Below, in pieces: positions 35,131 through 47,997 of a stretch of DNA of 64,000 nucleotides. A program made the translations under genes and the position numbers. Within the stretch, counting starts at the first letter, position 1, and every line of letters starts with the position of its first letter. Below the pieces are notes generated by a model. The model was not told the DNA's origin. It saw nothing but the letters and a program-made list of their open reading frames with translations, and did not search any database. The stretch is from Glandiceps talaboti (Eukaryota; Hemichordata; Enteropneusta; Spengelidae), in assembly GCF_964340395.1 (NCBI RefSeq), contig NC_135567.1, positions 7,264,399-7,328,398 of the forward strand, read 5' to 3'.

Positions 35131-35205
35131 ATGTTTATGTATCTAAGAGTTCACTTTCCACATGTAGCATTAACACCAAAGCTCCACATGCTGGACAAAC
35201 CCACA
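35125..35205 (+). pseudogene. fragment of a transposon-associated protein (HFP..TPKLHML motif)
   Basis: Encodes MFMYLRVHFPHVALTPKLHM followed by L. The HFP....TPKLHMLE pattern recurs in uncharacterised, transposon-linked proteins of invertebrates as I recall them. The coding similarity stops at once after LHML, so this is a fragment of about 25 residues. Function unknown. Confidence 0.35.
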
Positions 35206-35230
35206 GATGCTCGCGCTGTTGCTAAGTTTA

Positions 35231-35244
35231 CCACTAGAGGGCGA
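35231..35244 (+). promoter_or_regulatory. CTCF-like motif
   Basis: CCACTAGAGGGCGA matches 13 of 14 positions of the CTCF core consensus. Weak evidence alone. Confidence 0.2.
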
Positions 35245-35286
35245 CCTGAAGGTCGTAAGTACGATCGTGAAGGAAAGACACTCTAA

Positions 35287-35736
35287 CTCCAACTCTAACT
35301 TGTGAGATTTAATTTGAGAGCTCGGAAATATACAAAAAATAAACATCAATGGTCAAATAAATAACGTCTAGTGATAGTAAATACCTTAAATTCTTAAATT
35401 CCTAAAATGTATAATTGTCATCTGTTTAAAATGGCCACAGTTGGCAATATTTAGCAATGTAAGTTAACCTGACTCAAATCCAACACTTGCCCTGTACCCT
35501 AGGTATCACCCATATCCAACTGCAGTGCAAGGACACAATGACGACTGTATATGTTGCCTGATAACATATCGTAATCTCATTTTTCGAACGTTTACATAGT
35601 ACAACTGTTTCCTGATTGGCTGTTTTGGTGTTGGAATGAACTTTTACATAGTAAACATTCTCTGAGTGCCAATCTACGTGAATTGGGTCAGCCTTTACTG
35701 TGTCTTTGGCACTGCAGTTGACCAAACTTGTACTTA
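35287..35736. other. unique spacer
   Basis: No coding or repeat signal recognised. CTTTTACATAGTA (near 35640) and GTTTACATAGTA (near 35590) are a short local repeat. Confidence 0.4.
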
Positions 35737-36256
35737 TTGAGATATAAATTTTTGACCAAAATTCACATTTTACACCTACTTTGCATATTACTGTGTGAGA
35801 TCATTATTTGCTTAATATTTCTTCATCCATACCCCCTCAGATACGTCCAAATTAAATTTCAGCCCAATCTGCTGAGTAGTTTCGGAATTAAAGATTTTTG
35901 ACCAAAAAGTCACGCTAATTTTGCATATTACTGATGGAATCATCTTGTCATGAACAAATCTAAATTTTTGACCAAAAAAGTCACACTAATTTTGCATATT
36001 ACTGATGGAATGATCTTGTCATGAACAAATATAAATTAAGTCACCTCTAAGAATGTTCCCATCATATTTCAGACCAAGCTGCCCAGTGGGTTTTGGAGTT
36101 GAAGTTTTTTTTTTACCAAAAATCACATTTTTTTACCCAAAAGGGACATCTCGGTTGCAATTATTTTCATTTGAACAATTTCCCAACTAGATATCAGAAG
36201 TAACATCACTACCAAATATGAAAGCAATCAGCCCAGCATTTTTTTACTTTAACTTG

Positions 36257-36349
<93 letters not shown>

Positions 36350-36396
36350 ACACTTTGTCATGCCTACAGCACTACTGAATCTTATCAGTTCAATAA
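35737..36396 (+). mobile_element. family R copy (3' half)
   Basis: Begins inside the TTTGACCAAAATTCACATTT block. Two tandem copies of the TTTTGCATATTACTGATGGA module follow, then the CCAACTAGATATCAGAAGTA block, a long CA tract (36260-36350) and CACTACTGAATCTTATCAGT. The end is damaged: the hairpin's second arm is truncated to CAGTTCAA. Confidence 0.75.
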
Positions 36397-36655
36397 AAAT
36401 TACATGAGCACCATGAATAATTTTTATGAATAGTTCTTTTCTTCAACATAACTTGTAAACATGATATCAAAGGCCATTAACAATATACTTATCGGATTTA
36501 GTACTATGTGAAGGTGGTTGTCTTATGAAAACATGTGAATACCTACCTTATCATATCAAGAAGTTATCATCAAACATATTCTATGTCACATTGGAATAGG
36601 TGTACGCGTCACGTAATAGATACATAAAAGATTACCTCATTTAAACTCAACTTAC

Positions 36656-36748
36656 TTCGTTATCTCTTTCTGCACCAGCATCCAGCAACAATTTAAAGAT
36701 ATCCAAATGTTGATTCTTAGCAGCATAATGTAGACTTGTTTTGTTCTC
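36656..36748 (-). CDS. ankyrin-repeat exon, type A (93 bp)
   Basis: Minus-strand exon between AATTATAG and GTAAGTTG, phase 0, 31 codons: ENKTSLHYAAKNQHLDIFKL, then LLDAGAERDNE. TSLHYAA and LLLDAGA are core ankyrin signatures. Its surroundings (36430-36850) match those of the exon at 49.3 kb, including GGCCATTAACAATATACT, so the two are paralogous modules. In transcription order it follows the type B exon at 41.2 kb, whose final Trp joins to ENKTSLHYAA to make a proper repeat border. Confidence 0.85.
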
Positions 36749-36879
36749 CTATAATTAAAAGAAAGAATTCATATTACTCTTTCTGTAATAAAAATGGATC
36801 ATATCAATAATTACAATAATTATTGTAATTTTATCTTGTAAACAAATAAAATATTTTATTTCAACATATTGTTATTGTT

Positions 36880-38260
<1,381 letters not shown>

Positions 38261-38530
38261 AAAAATGATAAAATCAAGAAACTGATATATTTTATAAAGA
38301 GTTGTAATTTCGGGGTGTTTCACAGTCACTGATTTTCATCTGATTGTTATCATTTGCCCATAAGAGCACTGCAATACCGTTGTGTGTGCATAATATCCCA
38401 CTCACTCATTTCATAGTGTTAGTGTCTTATTTAACAACAAAAACATAAAAATATTTGATCTCAAATAAAACACACTAGTATTTATTAGACTACATAGTGA
38501 TTTAGACCAACTACATTTAACAGTGGGACA
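38261..38530. other. spacer before the recombinase element
   Basis: AT-rich; may hold the 5' end of the element at 38531, but no terminal repeat was recognised. Confidence 0.35.
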
Positions 38531-40419
38531 ATGGATCTTACTAAGAAAGGCCCAAGCGATACCCAATTGGAGATAGAATAACTGAACATCAGACCTACAT
38601 TATCTACCAGAACAGACAAGGAAACCATTCAGTCAGAGGTTAATTTGAAGTTGCCAATGCAGCATAAAGCACTGGACGAACTCCTTGCATCACTAGGTAA
38701 CAACGCCCAGAAAGACGAACTGGTAGACAGCAGTTATGAAACCTCTAGTGCAAGTAATGTGAAAGGTGAGAAAAAGCTACTACTAATACAAGACTTTATA
38801 TCATAAAAAAAGGGATCATTTGATGTCTGTTATGAAACAGAAGTCCTAAATGATGGCCAAACTAAACTTGTGGTGCGTTCGGCTACACAACAACCAAAGC
38901 CAGATCAGGTTACACTCCCCCAATGGATTTCTGCAAACGTCCTTATACTGAGAACGCTTATTCAACATGGTCTATCACAGGATGTAATCTTAATTAAGCT
39001 ACCTCGAGCATACTATTAATATTGGTGACTATGCCTACTCTTACATCACCAAATCTGTTATCATGTTTTAGGACTTAAAATATAGGAAGAACCAGGCTTT
39101 GGCAACCTTGCCATAGATAACGGTTGACCTCCACCTGTCACTCTATGACCACCTCTCCCACAAAAAACTAAACCTACGATAAAATCACGCTCTTTCGACC
39201 CTACTGGCAAGGAAATGTGTTTTGATTTCCAAAACACAATTGGCTGTCACAGGAAAGGACACAACACAATCACAGTCTAAATTGGAATAAAGTTGTTAAA
39301 CTGAAACTGCGACAACCACTCACTTTCCTATGAATTCATATCAACTCAGTTACACGAACCTTATCTCTAAATCAAAACAAATTAAACGACTTTTGTAACA
39401 CAGTATTTCTGGTAAACAAAACTTACTACAGGACCTGTGTAACACCAACTACAAAGCCTGGTTACAGAAGTACCTACATATAAAAGACTAGCATATGCAG
39501 AGACAACAAAGTGCACTTACAGTTCATAATGAACAGCTTACCTGTGTTTTTATTTGTACTTTGGTATCCAGCCAGTGCCATGCAGTCAATTTAATGTGTG
39601 CCATTATGCAGTGTTCCTACCTTAAAGCAAACTGGTACACCAGGATACTTTAATATTATCAGATTACTACACACTGAGGCTGGTTTACCCAACCCACTGG
39701 AAGACAACTGACTCCTTGATATTGTGAAACGTGGCATCTCACGTGGTAATGGATCACCACCAAAGCAAAAACTCCCTATGACACCCACAATTTTATTAGA
39801 CATTCATACACAGTTGGATTTAATCATTCCGTTCAATGCAACCTTCTATAGTCAGTCTGCCTAGTAGCCTTCTTCACATTCACAAGAAAGTCTACACTGT
39901 TACAACAAATGGCCTAACTACCAGCAGATGATAAATATCTCCACAGGTCGGACATCTAATTATATACAGACTATGCTATCTTAAGCATAAGACATACCAA
40001 GATGATTCAGTACAGACAACGTGTATTACAATTGTCATTACATGCTATTCCTAATTCTTTCCTTTGTCCAATTGCATCCATTAAACACATACTCCATCTC
40101 TGCCCTTCAATCAAAACAACCAGCCATTTGTTCTCATATGGTTACTCAAAACAGTGATTTCAAAACCCTCAGTTAACACTAACCCACACAAATTTCACTA
40201 AATCATTAAAAGTGGAACTAATTAGTTGTGGATACAAGTCATCACAGTACTCAGGTCATTCTTTCCATAGAAGTGGAGCCACTTTTACATTTAGGGATAC
40301 CATCAATTTTTATCAAACATCAAGGTGACTGGCGATCCAATGCCTTTGAACTTTATACAATTGCTAACAATGATACTAAGCTTAAGGTCACAAAATCCTT
40401 TGCATTGGCGTTATCTTAA
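38531..40419 (+). pseudogene. decayed gag-like + tyrosine recombinase element (DIRS-like)
   Basis: An ATG at 38531 (MDLTKKGPSDTQLEIE) opens a heavily stop-interrupted region. First is a gag-like part: VTLPQWISANVLILRTLI near 38918, and a Cys/His stretch (CFDFQNTIGCHRKGH) near 39220. Second is a tyrosine recombinase: LLDIHTQLDLIIPFNATFYS (39795-39855), a LCPIASIKHILHLCPS segment (40067-40115), and at the end YSGHSFHRSGATFTFRDTIP and GDWRSNAFELYT. The catalytic H-x-x-R is HSFH, so the second Arg is His (CGT to CAT). The nucleophilic Tyr is present. No reverse transcriptase or RNase H is seen between the parts. That fits an internally deleted DIRS element or a recombinase-only relative. Confidence 0.65.
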
Positions 40420-41117
40420 TTATGACGTGGACAAGTAAAACTGCAATTTGTACATAGTGTTGGTTCACTGTGTCAATGTAGGAGATTTTCAGAATTGACC
40501 ACATTTGCTGTTTGTCATATATAAATAAAAATTGACCCTTGACCCTTGACACCAACACTTGGCTGGTGCTATTTATTATTGTATTGTTAGCTGTTTGATA
40601 GTCATTTAAGTGTAATTATGATGAAAATATCCAGGCCATGCCCTTCCATATCAACTAATAGGCCAAACATGTGCTCACTTAATAACAAATATTAATGCTT
40701 TGACTTTGAATATTGCAAATTCTATTGTTTATATATGTAGATATGAGGAGCTCAAAATTGGATTCATTTCAACCATAAAGGCTATGTAACACAAAAAATA
40801 AACTTGTCTTAACCGGCTTTGGGTCTAACCAAGGTTTCACCAGATAATCCAACATCATATTTAACCATGGTCAAACATGTTCATCCATGATCCCCAAAAA
40901 ATTCAGCTGTGCCTTATACACCACGGTGGACCATGATTGACTGTGGTTTTGCATCATGGAATTTTGACAGTGAATGACATGGTGCCAATTACCAAGCATG
41001 GTCAACCATGGTTACTACCACAGTCAGAACACGGTCAACCATGGTAATTGACCATAGTGAACCAAGTTCTGACCATATTTAACCATGTTGTAGAAAGCAG
41101 GGAATTGATAGACTTAC
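40420..41117. other. spacer with ACCATGGT-type short repeats
   Basis: 40840-41095 contains many copies of CAACCATGGT, ACCATGGTC and the like in both orientations, giving a self-complementary stretch. No coding sequence. Confidence 0.45.
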
Positions 41118-41207
41118 CCAAGATTCATTTGTATCATTCACACCATAACCATTCTCCAAGCAGGATTTAACCTTCTCTATATTTCCACTCCCAGCAGCAA
41201 TGAGAAA
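41118..41207 (-). CDS. ankyrin-repeat exon, type B (90 bp)
   Basis: Minus-strand exon between ATTAG and GTAAGTCT, phase 0, 30 codons: FLIAAGSGNIEKVKSCLENG, then YGVNDTNESW. It is more diverged than the two type B exons at 4.8 and 5.6 kb: GDVN is GVN, and FYL is SCL. Intron sequence beyond it (41208-41340) matches 5609-5712 and preserves the empty TTAA site of the 5713-6061 element. Confidence 0.8.
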
Positions 41208-41344
41208 CTAATATAAAACAAACATATGTAATGTTTAGACTAATTTACACCATTTTTACAAATTATGTCAAAATGAAATCAAAAAGTTGCTTCCTGTAAA
41301 CACAGTGTTAATAATATCTCAATATTTCCTTTTAGATGACAGTG

Positions 41345-42412
41345 AATATGTATGTCAATAACTTACAGTAAATATTAATACATAAGGTAATTACCTATTA
41401 TGTTAATAACTTACAGTAAATATTAATACATAAGGTAATTACCTATTATGTCAATAAATTACAGTAAATATGAATACATAAGGTAATTACCTATTATGTC
41501 AATAACTTACAGTAAATATTAATACATAAGGTAATTACCTATTATGTCAATAACTTACAGTAAATATTAATACCTAAGGTAATTACCTATTATGTCAATA
41601 ACTTACAGTAAATATTAATACATAAGGTAATTACCTATTATGTCAATAAATTACAGTAAATATGAATACATAAGGTAATTACCTATTATGTCAATAACTT
41701 ACAGTAAATATGAATACATAAGGTAATTACCTATTATGTCAATAAATTACAGTAAATATGAATACATAAGGTAATTACCTATTATGTCAATAACTTACAG
41801 TAAATATGAATACATAAGGTAATTACCTATTATGTCAATAACTTACAGTAAATATGAATACATAAGGTAATTACCTATTATGTCAATAACTTACAGTAAA
41901 TATTAATACATAAGGTAATTACCTATTATGTCAATAACTTACAGTAAATATTAATACCTAAGGTAATTACCTATTATGTCAATAACTTACAGTAAATATT
42001 AATACATAAGGTAATTACCTATTATGTCAATAAATTACAGTAAATATGAATACATAAGGTAATTACTTATTATGCTAATAACTTACAGTAAATATTAATA
42101 CATAAGGTAATTACCTATTATGTCAATAACTTACAGTAAATATTAATACATAAGGTAATTACCTATTATGTCAATAACTTACAGTAAATATTAATACATA
42201 AGGTAATTACCTATTATGTCAATAACTTACAGTAAATATTAATACCTAAGGTAATTACCTATTATGTCAATAACTTACAGTAAATATGAATACATAAGGT
42301 AATTACCTATTATGTCAATAACTTACAGTAAATATGAATACATAAGGTAATTACCTATTATATCAATAACTTACAGTAAACATTAATACATAAGGCGATT
42401 ACCTATTATGTC
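41345..42412 (+). repeat. 48-bp minisatellite, about 22 copies
   Basis: Unit: ATGTCAATAACTTACAGTAA, ATATTAATACATAAGGTAAT, TACCTATT. A variant with CCTAAGG recurs at 41571, 41955 and 42243, that is eight and six units apart, showing block duplications. It lies in an ankyrin-gene intron where the paralogous intron (about 6105-6130) has only one related stretch. Confidence 0.92.
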
Positions 42413-42479
42413 ATATTGTATGAGGTGAGATTAGTGCCAAAACACTTGTCTTAACATTATTTTAAGTTAACATTTTCAT

Positions 42480-43400
42480 TTTATTCTCCCATTTTGTCTC
42501 CATTTTTATCTCATTGTTTTTACATTTTTATTTCAACCTCTAATTTTGATTGCATTTTTATCTCATTGTGTTCACATTTTTATTTCAACCTCTTATTTTG
42601 TTTGCATTTTTATCTCATTGTGTTTGCATTTTTATTTCAACCTCTCATTTTGTTTGCATTTTTATCTCATTGTGTTTGCATTTTTATTTCAACCTCTCAT
42701 TTTGTTTGCATTTTATCTCATTTTGTTCACATTTTTATTCCAACATCTCATTGTGTTTGCATTTTTATCTCATTGTGTTTGCATTTTTATTTCAACCTCT
42801 CATTTTGTTTGCATTTTTATCTCATTTTGTTCACATTTTTATTCCAACATCTCATTTTGTTTGCATTTTTATCTCATTGTGTTTGCATTTTTATTTGAAC
42901 CTCTCATTGTGTTTGCATTTTTATTTAATTGTGTTCACATTTTTTTTCATTTTTATCTGTGTTTGCATTTTTATTTCAACCTCTCATTTTGTTTGCATTT
43001 TTATCTCATTTTGTTCACATTTTTATTCCAACATCTCATTGTGTTTGCATTTTTAATTCAACCTATCATTGTGTTTGCATTTTTATTTCAACCTCTCATT
43101 TTGTTTGCATTTTTATCTCATTTTGTTCACATTTTTATTCCAACATCTCATTGTGTTTGCATTTTTATCTCATTGTGTTTGCATTTTTATTTCAACCTCT
43201 CATTTTGTTTGCATTTTTATCACATTTTGTTCACATTTTTATTCCAACATCTCATTATTTGCATTTTTATCTCATTGTGTTCGCATTTTTATTTCAACCT
43301 CTCATTTTGTTTGCATTTTTATCTAATTGTGTTCACATTTTTATTTCAATCTCTCATTTTGTTTGCATTTTTATCTCATTGTGTTCACATTTTTATTATT
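42480..43400 (+). repeat. left arm minisatellite (ATTTTTAT-rich units)
   Basis: Alternating 21- to 40-bp pieces such as TTTGCATTTTTATCTCATTG and TTCACATTTTTATTTCAACC. Three frames are open for long distances (Phe/His/Leu-rich) only because of the repeat. The inverted counterpart is at 44870-45560. Confidence 0.9.
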
Positions 43401-43460
43401 ATTATTATCATTATTATTATTTTAATGTTGCATAAGTATACTTTAAGGCCTCCTTTACAC

Positions 43461-43672
43461 AAAATGGCTGGTACAAATGGTTTGACACGGGCTAATGAAT
43501 TGCTAGCAATTACTGATTCCCTTCGATTGTCATCCCAAGTTGGATCATTAGTCCAAGAACATGAAGAAACAACTGTGTTCTCAACAACACCCAATCATCG
43601 GGTAGAATGTTCGATTGAACTGAATACTAAAATATGTCCATGGAAACAACATAATATATCTATATGCCTATA
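43461..43672 (+). other. open frame in the foldback loop, candidate exon
   Basis: ATGGCTGGTACAAATGG begins a 70-codon frame, MAGTNGLTRANELLAITDSL and so on, rich in polar residues, without repeats, ending at TAA. No domain recognised and no splice donor obvious. It is listed because its composition is unlike the surrounding repeats. Confidence 0.25.
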
Positions 43673-43914
43673 ATAGCCATAGCCATAGTATATGATAAGT
43701 GAAACTGTGACTGATGAAGAGACCCTATAGTTGGTTTCAAAATGTTCATCTAGAAGGATCAACTATTAAGCTTACCGAACATATCGCTAAAAGTTTCCCT
43801 ACACAAACCAACCCAAAATTGTAAGGGTTCCAACCTGTACATAGCAACCACACGGCTGGTTAACTCTAACCAAAATACCATACAACCTGGATGAATTTTG
43901 TCCATGTTCGGAGC

Positions 43915-44600
43915 CCCATCCCCTCTCATACATAGCTGTAGAACATTTTATAACCTCAACTTTTCTTGAACCTCGAGATGTTTGGCAAATTTCTACACCA
44001 CCTGCATTTTCGATTTTGGGATACGCATCACTCAAAAACTCAATCACCTCCAAGCCATTTAAATTTACAGGCATGTGTAATTTTTTTCTCACCAAGGCCA
44101 GCTTTCACCAATTCCCTCTTTTCCTGCAAAGTAGGAACCCAATCCTAACGCAACCCAAACGTGTGGCCAAGTTGGACGCCTGGCTGGTCGACTCCATGAG
44201 CGGGATGCAGATGCAGTGCCCTCACAGACCTGCCATGACGAGGATGACTCCTAGAACGAAAACACCTACTCGACCAACTCACTCCGTAGCACTTGTGTCT
44301 CCGATGTTGGAGTAGCTGTAGTCATAATCTGGGTAAGGGTTGGCGGTGTCTATAGAGCTTGGCATGATTGGACATTGCACGGAGAGTCCCCAACATGCCC
44401 GACGCTCGATTGTGATTGAGAGACGGTGGGTGATGTGATCAAAGGGGGTAGCGGCATTCTTCCTCCGGATAGAGCTTGTCTAAGCAAGCTGCTGGCCTCA
44501 TTCAGTGCCTGACATGCCTCAGATATCATGGCACTGTTCAGAGAAGCGAATCTGTCTGTACTAGAAGTATTGGAGTGGCCGCTGCCCCACTTCTACGATG
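43915..44600 (-). pseudogene. gene fragment captured in the foldback loop
   Basis: On the minus strand, 44590-44350 reads NTSSTDRFASLNSAMISEAC and ALNEASSLLRQAL, and 44110-43920 reads KAGLGEKKI, then after a one-base slip in an A run NLNGLEVIEFLSDAYPKIEN and AGGVEICQTSRGSRKVEVI. The AGG.E....S..RK.EVI pattern resembles the region preceding HECT domains in G2E3-like proteins of invertebrates and fish; this is from memory, not a search. Frameshifts and stops indicate a decayed copy. The loop position suggests it was carried by the foldback element, or that the arms expanded around it. Confidence 0.45.
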
Positions 44601-44869
44601 ACCAGACGATATTTTCAACTGCGGAAACATGTGCCCTTTAACTTAGTACTTTATTATCACAGATGATTGAAAGTTTCACGAAAGCGTGACACTGAACAAA
44701 GAGTCCAGTCACCTTTAAGTACAGGTGTCAAAAACTTCCTAAATCTGTCCAACGAACTAAAAAGATAGCGAAAGTATTTATTTCGGGTAAAATTTAAGAA
44801 TTTCACACTGACAGGAAAGCCAACTCTAGGCTAGGGAGATACATAAATTATGATAATGAGATAGATAAT

Positions 44870-45585
44870 AAAAATGTGAACACAATGACAACCAAATAAA
44901 AATGTGAACACAATTAGATAAAAATGCAAACAAAATGAGAGGTTGAAATAAAAATGCAAACAAAATGGGATGTTGAAATAAAAATGCAAACACAATCAGA
45001 TAAAAATGCAAACAAAATGAGAGGTTGAAATAAAAATGCAAACAAAATGAGAGGTTGAAATAAAAATGCAAACAAAATGAGAGGTTGAAATAAAAATGCA
45101 AACACAATGAGATGTTGGAATAAAAATGTGAACACAATGAGATAAAAATGCAGACAAAATGAGAGGTTGAAATAAAAATGCGAACACAATGAGATAAAAA
45201 TGCAGACAAAATGGGAGATTTAAATAAAAATGCAAACACAATGAGATAAAAATGCAAACAAAATGAGAGATTGAAATAAAAATGTGAACACAATTAGATA
45301 AAAATGCAAACAAAATGAGAGGTTGAAATAAAAATGGGAACACAATTAGATAAAATGCAAACAAAATGGGAGATTTAAATAAAAATGCAAACACAATGAG
45401 ATGAAAATGCAAACAAAATGAGAGGTTGAAATAAAAATGCAAACAAAATGGGAGATTTAAATAAAAATGCAAACACAATGAGATAAAAATGCAAACAAAA
45501 TGAGAGGTTGAAATAAAAATGTGAACACAATTAGATAAAAATGGAGACAAAATGGGAGAATAAAATGAAAATGTAAACTAAAAAA
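44870..45585 (-). repeat. right arm minisatellite (inverted copy of the left arm)
   Basis: Units such as AAATAAAAATGCAAACAAAA and TGAGAGGTTGAAAT are the complement of the left-arm units. The arm ends with GGGAGAATAAAATGAAAATG, the exact complement of the outer left arm. Confidence 0.9.
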
Positions 45586-45589
45586 AATA

Positions 45590-46907
45590 CCGCCAATGGC
45601 GTTGTAGCACAACTGTACAGTTTCTAATAGTTTATCCATATGCTAGTCCATGCTAACAATAAGTGGTCATTTGTTGAATAACTATCCAGTTGCCTATCCA
45701 ACCATGTTGCTATCTTTACGATATATGCTATCATTTGGCTGTTGCTATGGGCGTAGTCATGTTGTTAGATATATTTGCATACATTTTTGTATGTTTTTGT
45801 TCACTTGTGTATGAATTCCTGATATTATCTTTGCAATATTCGTGATTATTTGGCTGTTGCTATGGCGTGGTCTTGTTGCTAGGCATATTTACATACATTT
45901 TTTGAATGTTTATTCAATTGTCTATTAATCACTTGTTATCTTTGCAATATATGTGATCATTTGGCTGTTGCTATGGGTGTGGTCTTGTTGCTAGGCACAT
46001 TTGCATACATTTTTTGAATGTTTATTCATTTGTCTTTCTATTCCTGTTGTTATCTTTGCAATATAGGTGATTATTTGGCTGTTGCTATGGGCGTGGTCAT
46101 GTTGCTAGTCAAATTTACATACATTTTTTGAATGTTTATTCAATTGTCTATTAATTCCTGTTGTTATCTTTGTGAAATACACGACCGTTTGGCTGTTGCT
46201 ATGGGCGTGGTCATGGTTGCTAGGGTATTTGCAAACATTTTTTGAATGTTTACTCATTTGCCTACCAGATGATGTTGTTATTTGACCAAAATATACTGCC
46301 ATTTGGTTGTTGCTAAGGGTGTGGTCATGGTCGCTAGGGCCAATTTTGTCAAAATGGTTTGAAGAAAATCTGCATAATTACACTTTCAGAAACATCTCAC
46401 CAAGTTTTCAGACTCATTGACCAAGTACTTTTTGAGATTTTTTGAGTTTTTGACCAAAAATGAACATTTTTACATATAATTTGCATATCACTCATGGAAA
46501 CATTGTATGTTTAATATTTCTTCGTCCATACATCCCTAGATACATTCCCATTAAATTTCAGCCCAATCTGCTCAGTAGTTTTGGAATTATAGATTTTTAA
46601 CCTAAAAGACACATTTTTAGCCCCAATTTGCATATCACTGATGGAATCATCATGTCATGAACAAATCTTACTTTACACCCCCTTAAGAATGTTCCCATCA
46701 AATTTCGCACCAATCTGCCCAATAGTTTCTGAGTTTAAGTTTTTTTACCAAAAACCACATTTTTTGACCCAAATCACACACCTGTGATGCGATCATTTTG
46801 ATTTGAACAATTTCCCAACTAGACACCCAAGGTAATGGACCCACTAAATATAATGGCAATCGGTTCAGCGGTTTTTGACTTTAAGTTGTTTACACACACA
46901 CACACAT

Positions 46908-46969
<62 letters not shown>

Positions 46970-47017
46970 GCCGGGCGATCCCTATAGCACTACTGAACCT
47001 CAGTTCAGTTGTGCTAA
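45590..47017 (+). mobile_element. family R, most complete copy
   Basis: Left end GCCAATGGCGTTGTAGCACA, with subterminal TAGCACAACTG at 45605-45615. Then about five tandem 113- to 118-bp units with GCTGTTGCTATGGGCGTGGT, two modules with CCAATCTGCTCAGTAGTTTT, a CA tract (46890-46966) and the hairpin TAGCACTACTGAAC / GTTCAGTTGTGCTA. The interrupted arm can be compared with the intact left arm at 42455-42466, whose complement is CTTAAAATAATG. Insertion thus added the element with at most an A/T base or two of duplication. About 1.43 kb, non-coding. Confidence 0.82.
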
Positions 47018-47058
47018 TAATGTTAAGACAAGTGTTTTGGCATTAATCTCACCTCATA

Positions 47059-47454
47059 GTAGTGTCCATGGTAGTTTAGTACCTACATTTGGGTTTCTTT
47101 GTATAGTTCAGTGGTACATTGCAAATTCTATATCAATTATTTGATTGTTAATGGGATCACTGTATTACATGAGCACAAGACACAGTGTGATCTCAAGGAA
47201 GCCATCACAAGTGAAATACGTTAAAGTGAAATGTTAGATGTCAGACTGACAAAGGAATCTTTGTCATTGCGTTAACACTGTTACTGTATTAAAATGAGCC
47301 ATTTTGGGTCTATGTTGTGAATGTATAATCAGTAGTTAATTTGTATATTCCTTTTATAGTGGAAATAAGTGGAATTAACAAACTATAGTAAAAACCTAAA
47401 TTAGATTTCGTCAAAGCTTTACAATGCCGTCGATTGATATTTGAAAAATGTTGT
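47059..47454. other. unique spacer
   Basis: Ordinary AT-rich sequence between the second foldback-like element and the next family R copy. Nothing recognised. Confidence 0.4.
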
Positions 47455-47792
47455 GCCAATGGCGTTGTACCACAACTGTACAGATTTTTAAAATGTTTTG
47501 CACATGGATACAGTATAGGTATTGATTTTTACCCCTAATTTGAATGTCACTGATGGGATCATCATGTCGTGAACACTTCTTAATTTAAACACCCTTAAGA
47601 ATGTTCCCATCAAATTTCACACCGATCTGCCCAGTAGTTTTTGTTTTTTGACAAAAAATAAAATTTTTTATCCAAATCATACACCGGTGGTAAGATCATT
47701 CTCATCTGAACAATTTCCCAACTATACACCCAAGTAAATACACCCAGTGGATTTTGACTTTAAGTTGTTCACACACATCCACACACATCCAC

Positions 47793-47831
<39 letters not shown>

Positions 47832-47997
47832 CTTGGTGATGCCTATAGCACTACTGAACCTTATCAGTTCAGTTGTGCTAAAAAAACATACATTCTCATA
47901 GCTTTTGACTTTAAGTTGTTCACACACACATCAACACACACACACACACACATTCCTTGATGCCTATAGCACTACTAAACCTAGTTCAGTTGTGCTA
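47455..47997 (+). mobile_element. short family R copy with a duplicated 3' end
   Basis: Left terminus GCCAATGGCGTTGTACCACA at 47455, strongly shortened middle, CAGA tract, and complete hairpin ending GTGCTA at 47880. A second 3' end (CTTTAAGTTGTTCACACACA through GTGCTA at 47997) follows directly. Tandem 3' ends are a known feature of rolling-circle transposons. Confidence 0.8.

Larger units (their letters stand above)
42419..47058. mobile_element. second foldback-like element, 4.6 kb, minisatellite arms
   Basis: Ends are inverted: TATGAGGTGAGATTAGTGCC at 42419 against the complement ending CTCACCTCATA at 47058. The pairing continues through CTTGTCTTAACATTAT and CATTTTATTCTCCCATTTTG, then through roughly 0.7-0.9 kb of minisatellite in opposite orientations (42480-43400 and 44870-45560). 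A loop of about 1.4 kb lies between. The right arm is split by a family R copy (45590-47017). TA flanks at both ends are compatible with a TA target but not proof. No transposase is seen. Confidence 0.75.

Noticed and set aside
42494-45639. Phe/His/Leu-rich repeat membrane proteins
   Set aside because: Overlapping open frames in all three phases over the foldback arm minisatellites; the same DNA is open on the opposite strand in the other arm.
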